Source: an uncultured Bacteroides sp. (lineage in GTDB: Bacteria; Bacteroidota; Bacteroidia; Bacteroidales; Bacteroidaceae). From it: a stretch of 8,712 nt of DNA. The stretch lies in NCBI GenBank assembly GCA_905197435.1, contig CAJJYX010000140.1, positions 1 through 8,712 of the forward strand, read 5' to 3'. The notes under the pieces were generated by a model. That model was given only the letters and a program-made list of their open reading frames with translations. It was not told the DNA's origin and ran no database searches. Of this stretch, positions 7,215 to 8,712 are shown piece by piece; position 1 is the first letter of the stretch; each line of letters begins with the position of its first letter. A program made the position numbers and the translations under genes.

Positions 7215-7529
7215 TTATTCTTCTTCTGTGGTTTCTTGTTGGGAAAGCCATTGCAGATAGAGCTTGATGAGTTGCTGCAATCCGAAGGCCTTCATGTTGT
7301 TGTGATAGATAACGTCGATGCAGAGGTCGAGCAGGTCTTTGCTGTCTTCCTCTTGTGCGGCGATGAGGGAGCGGATGTTCAGTTTCAGTTTGTCGAGTAC
7401 GGTTTCGTCCACAATGCCGTTGCTGTCGATGAGATGGCGGAAAAGCCCGTATTTCTCAATGGTGGCAAGGTTTTCTTCTGAAATTTCTAAACTGCGGGTT
7501 CCGCTGGGATTGGCTTGTATGGTGTACAT
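7215..7529 (-). CDS. Conserved-looking hypothetical protein, 104 aa, mostly helical
   Basis: I do not recognise this protein. It has no signal peptide or membrane segment and is probably cytoplasmic. The first 15 residues look like a strand (MYTIQANPSG), followed by amphipathic helices (SEENLATIEKYGLFRHLI, VLDKLKLNIRSLI, KDLLDLCIDVIY, GLQQLIKLYLQWL) and an acidic tail ending TTEEE. There is one cysteine, in LCIDVIY. The case for a real gene is strong: a good Bacteroides promoter sits just upstream, an A/T-rich leader of CATTAAA repeats precedes the ATG, and its TAA stop touches the ATG of the TusA-like gene. That tight junction suggests the two products work together or are made in a fixed ratio. 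Confidence 0.82.
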   Translation of the reverse strand: MYTIQANPSGTRSLEISEENLATIEKYGLFRHLIDSNGIVDETVLDKLKLNIRSLIAAQEEDSKDLLDLCIDVIYHNNMKAFGLQQLIKLYLQWLSQQETTEEE

Positions 7530-7530
7530 G

Positions 7531-7547
7531 ATGTTTAATGTTTAATG
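7531..7547. repeat. CATTAAA tandem repeat in the leader of the 104-aa gene
   Basis: On the minus strand the leader reads CATTAAACATTAAACAT, two 7-base units plus a partial third, and the start ATG follows after one further base. It is very A/T-rich, as expected for a Bacteroides translation start that lacks a Shine-Dalgarno sequence. Confidence 0.6.
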
Positions 7548-7558
7548 ATTAATAGAAG

Positions 7559-7589
7559 CAAAGATAGTTTTTTCACTACAGATTACATA
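7559..7589 (-). promoter_or_regulatory. Bacteroides-type promoter for the 104-aa / TusA-like / ygiQ train
   Basis: On the minus strand there is a perfect -7 element TATCTTTG (7559-7566). Nineteen bases upstream is TATG (7586-7589), three of four matches to the TTTG -33 element. Transcription would begin near 7552, giving a leader of about 20-25 bases before the ATG at 7529. This is the best promoter match in the window, and it separates the downstream genes from the large secreted-protein gene. Confidence 0.55.
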
Positions 7590-7632
7590 GATTTCCATGG
7601 ATTATTTAAAGGGATTGTTGTTTTTGTTAGCG

Positions 7633-8712
7633 TTAGTTTGCATTATCGGTATTGAAAAAACGAAGTATGGATGCCATAATTGCAGTCCTGGCCGCTTCTT
7701 CTTTGATGCTTTCAAAAGGGAATCCCATGACGAAGGTGCGGTAATCATTGCCTTTATAGGCTACGGCGGCAGATGCATTGCCGGCCGAGTAGGTCATTAC
7801 CGGAAAAGCGGGAGATATGGGCAGGATGCAGTCGGGGGCAGTGACCGGATAGCTTTGTTCATTCGGCAGCCGGGGAAGGGTGAGGGTGCGTCCCAAACCT
7901 TGGACGTAAATCTCATCTCCGCTTGTTCTCAAGGAGTTCTCATATCGGTACTTCAGGATATTCCGGGCAAACTCCCTGTTGCCTTGTGAATTGTTCATGT
8001 CGCTGCCTACGTATGCCCCGCTGACCAAGAGACTACCTCCTGACCGGCAATACGAAGCAAGCAGGCGTTGCATGGATGAGGAGAAGGTCTTGTAATACGT
8101 GTTACGTGCCGGATTGCTGGAACTGTCTTCTTTCTCCAGTCCAAGGATATAATCTACTATCGGGTAGTCCTCTAAAGAGAGAATGCCGCTTTCCACGGCT
8201 TCATCGCTGCATGAAACGAAACTGTAATTCCCGGCAGCCTGGATGGCTTTGCCATGTATGAAGGGGTAATCGAAGGTATTTCCGATGATTTTCATACCTT
8301 CGTATTCGTCATCGCTCTCTCCCAAGTGTCTTCCCGCTTCCTTCCGGTTGAAGTTCTGCTGTGCGCCGCAGAGGGAGATGTCATAGAGATAAGGAATTCC
8401 GGGGTCTTGCGACAGGTCGAAACCTGCAGCATCGGGAGTATCTATGACGGCCGGCCCGCTGATGCGGTCGAAGCCGTTGACAATAAGTATTTGTCCTTTT
8501 TCCCGTTTGGCTTTGCAAGCGACAAGAATTTCAGAAGGAAAGCTTTCACCACCCTGGTTCACGGCTGTTACTTTAAAGGAATAGACGATGCCCGGCTCTA
8601 TGTTTACTATATGCGACGGGGAACTTACACGCACGCCATTATCAAATCCTCCACGCCCGATACGCGTATATACTATGTATTCGCGTGGCATGGCGGTCGG
8701 CTCCAGCGGGTC
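7633..8712 (-). CDS. C-terminal part of a large secreted protein: FnIII domain plus GATase-like domain ('xanthan lyase'/amidase-associated type)
   Basis: The frame is open to the right edge (DPLEPTA precedes the internal Met at 8691), so 359 C-terminal residues of a longer gene are seen and its start lies outside. The first 65 or so residues are the end of a fibronectin type III domain (YIVYTRIGRGGFDNG, then VYSFKVTAVNQGGES). From residue 75 a Rossmann-like, GATase-type domain follows: ILIVNGF, later DYILGLEKE, KTFSSSMQRLLASYCRSGGSLLVSGAYVGSDM. The pattern 'LGxE ... TF ... Q ... GGxLxVSGxxxGxD' is one I associate with the C-terminal region of Bacteroidetes exported proteins often labelled xanthan lyase or N-acetylmuramoyl-L-alanine amidase with Golvesin-like domains. 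Such a protein would act in the periplasm or outside the cell. The catalytic part is not in this window, so no enzyme activity can be claimed. Confidence 0.75.
   Translation of the reverse strand, partial: DPLEPTAMPREYIVYTRIGRGGFDNGVRVSSPSHIVNIEPGIVYSFKVTAVNQGGESFPSEILVACKAKREKGQILIVNGFDRISGPAVIDTPDAAGFDLSQDPGIPYLYDISLCGAQQNFNRKEAGRHLGESDDEYEGMKIIGNTFDYPFIHGKAIQAAGNYSFVSCSDEAVESGILSLEDYPIVDYILGLEKEDSSSNPARNTYYKTFSSSMQRLLASYCRSGGSLLVSGAYVGSDMNNSQGNREFARNILKYRYENSLRTSGDEIYVQGLGRTLTLPRLPNEQSYPVTAPDCILPISPAFPVMTYSAGNASAAVAYKGNDYRTFVMGFPFESIKEEAARTAIMASILRFFNTDNAN

Noticed and set aside
7586..7632. Possible terminator after the FnIII/GATase-like gene around the CCATGG palindrome
   Set aside because: The palindrome is too short to form a stable stem and no T-run follows it on the minus strand.
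7597..7989. 130-codon plus-strand frame opposite the end of the FnIII/GATase-like gene
   Set aside because: The minus-strand frame has clear domain patterns; this one has a short hydrophobic start but no support beyond that.
8689..8691. ATG at 8691 as the start of the FnIII/GATase-like gene
   Set aside because: The frame is open upstream to the window edge with FnIII-like sequence (DPLEPTA), and a start here would cut through the FnIII domain and leave no signal peptide.

Overview
The window looks like chromosome from a Bacteroides-type organism (order Bacteroidales). Three things suggest this: upstream sequences match the Bacteroides -7 promoter element TAnnTTTG, start codons are preceded by A/T-rich leaders rather than Shine-Dalgarno sequences, and the proteins (Mfd, YgiQ, a Golvesin/'xanthan lyase'-type secreted protein, an outer-membrane barrel) have a Bacteroides flavour. 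The species cannot be fixed from the sequence alone.

Layout. On the left edge, reading leftwards, is the 5' part of a DPM1-type polyprenol-phosphate glycosyltransferase (1-314). A 600-plus-base spacer with no convincing gene follows (315-964). It holds outward-facing promoter candidates, a tandem direct repeat (535-577) and a 21-bp-phased repeat block containing an 18-bp-arm hairpin (631-713). Then comes mfd (965-4354, plus strand), the transcription-repair coupling factor. It converges, with only 19 bases between stop codons, on a leftward gene train.

The leftward train, in transcription order, is: the C-terminal part of a large secreted FnIII/GATase-like protein (7633-8712, partial); a promoter (7559-7589); a 104-residue unknown protein (7215-7529); a 71-residue TusA/SirA-like protein that has lost the catalytic cysteine (6999-7214, starting on the base after the previous stop codon); a long intercistronic hairpin built of 24-bp-phased repeats (6896-7007); a YgiQ-family radical SAM protein (5051-6889); and a small outer-membrane beta-barrel protein (4374-5015).

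Working together. Mfd is a stand-alone housekeeping repair gene. The 104-aa gene, the TusA-like gene, ygiQ and probably the barrel gene could be one transcript; the first two are almost certainly translationally coupled. I see no defence system, mobile element, CRISPR array, tRNA or rRNA. The least ordinary items are the cysteine-less TusA-like protein with its unknown partner, the 34-bp-arm hairpin that supplies the stop codon of the TusA-like gene and ends six bases before the ygiQ start, and the phased repeats upstream of mfd.
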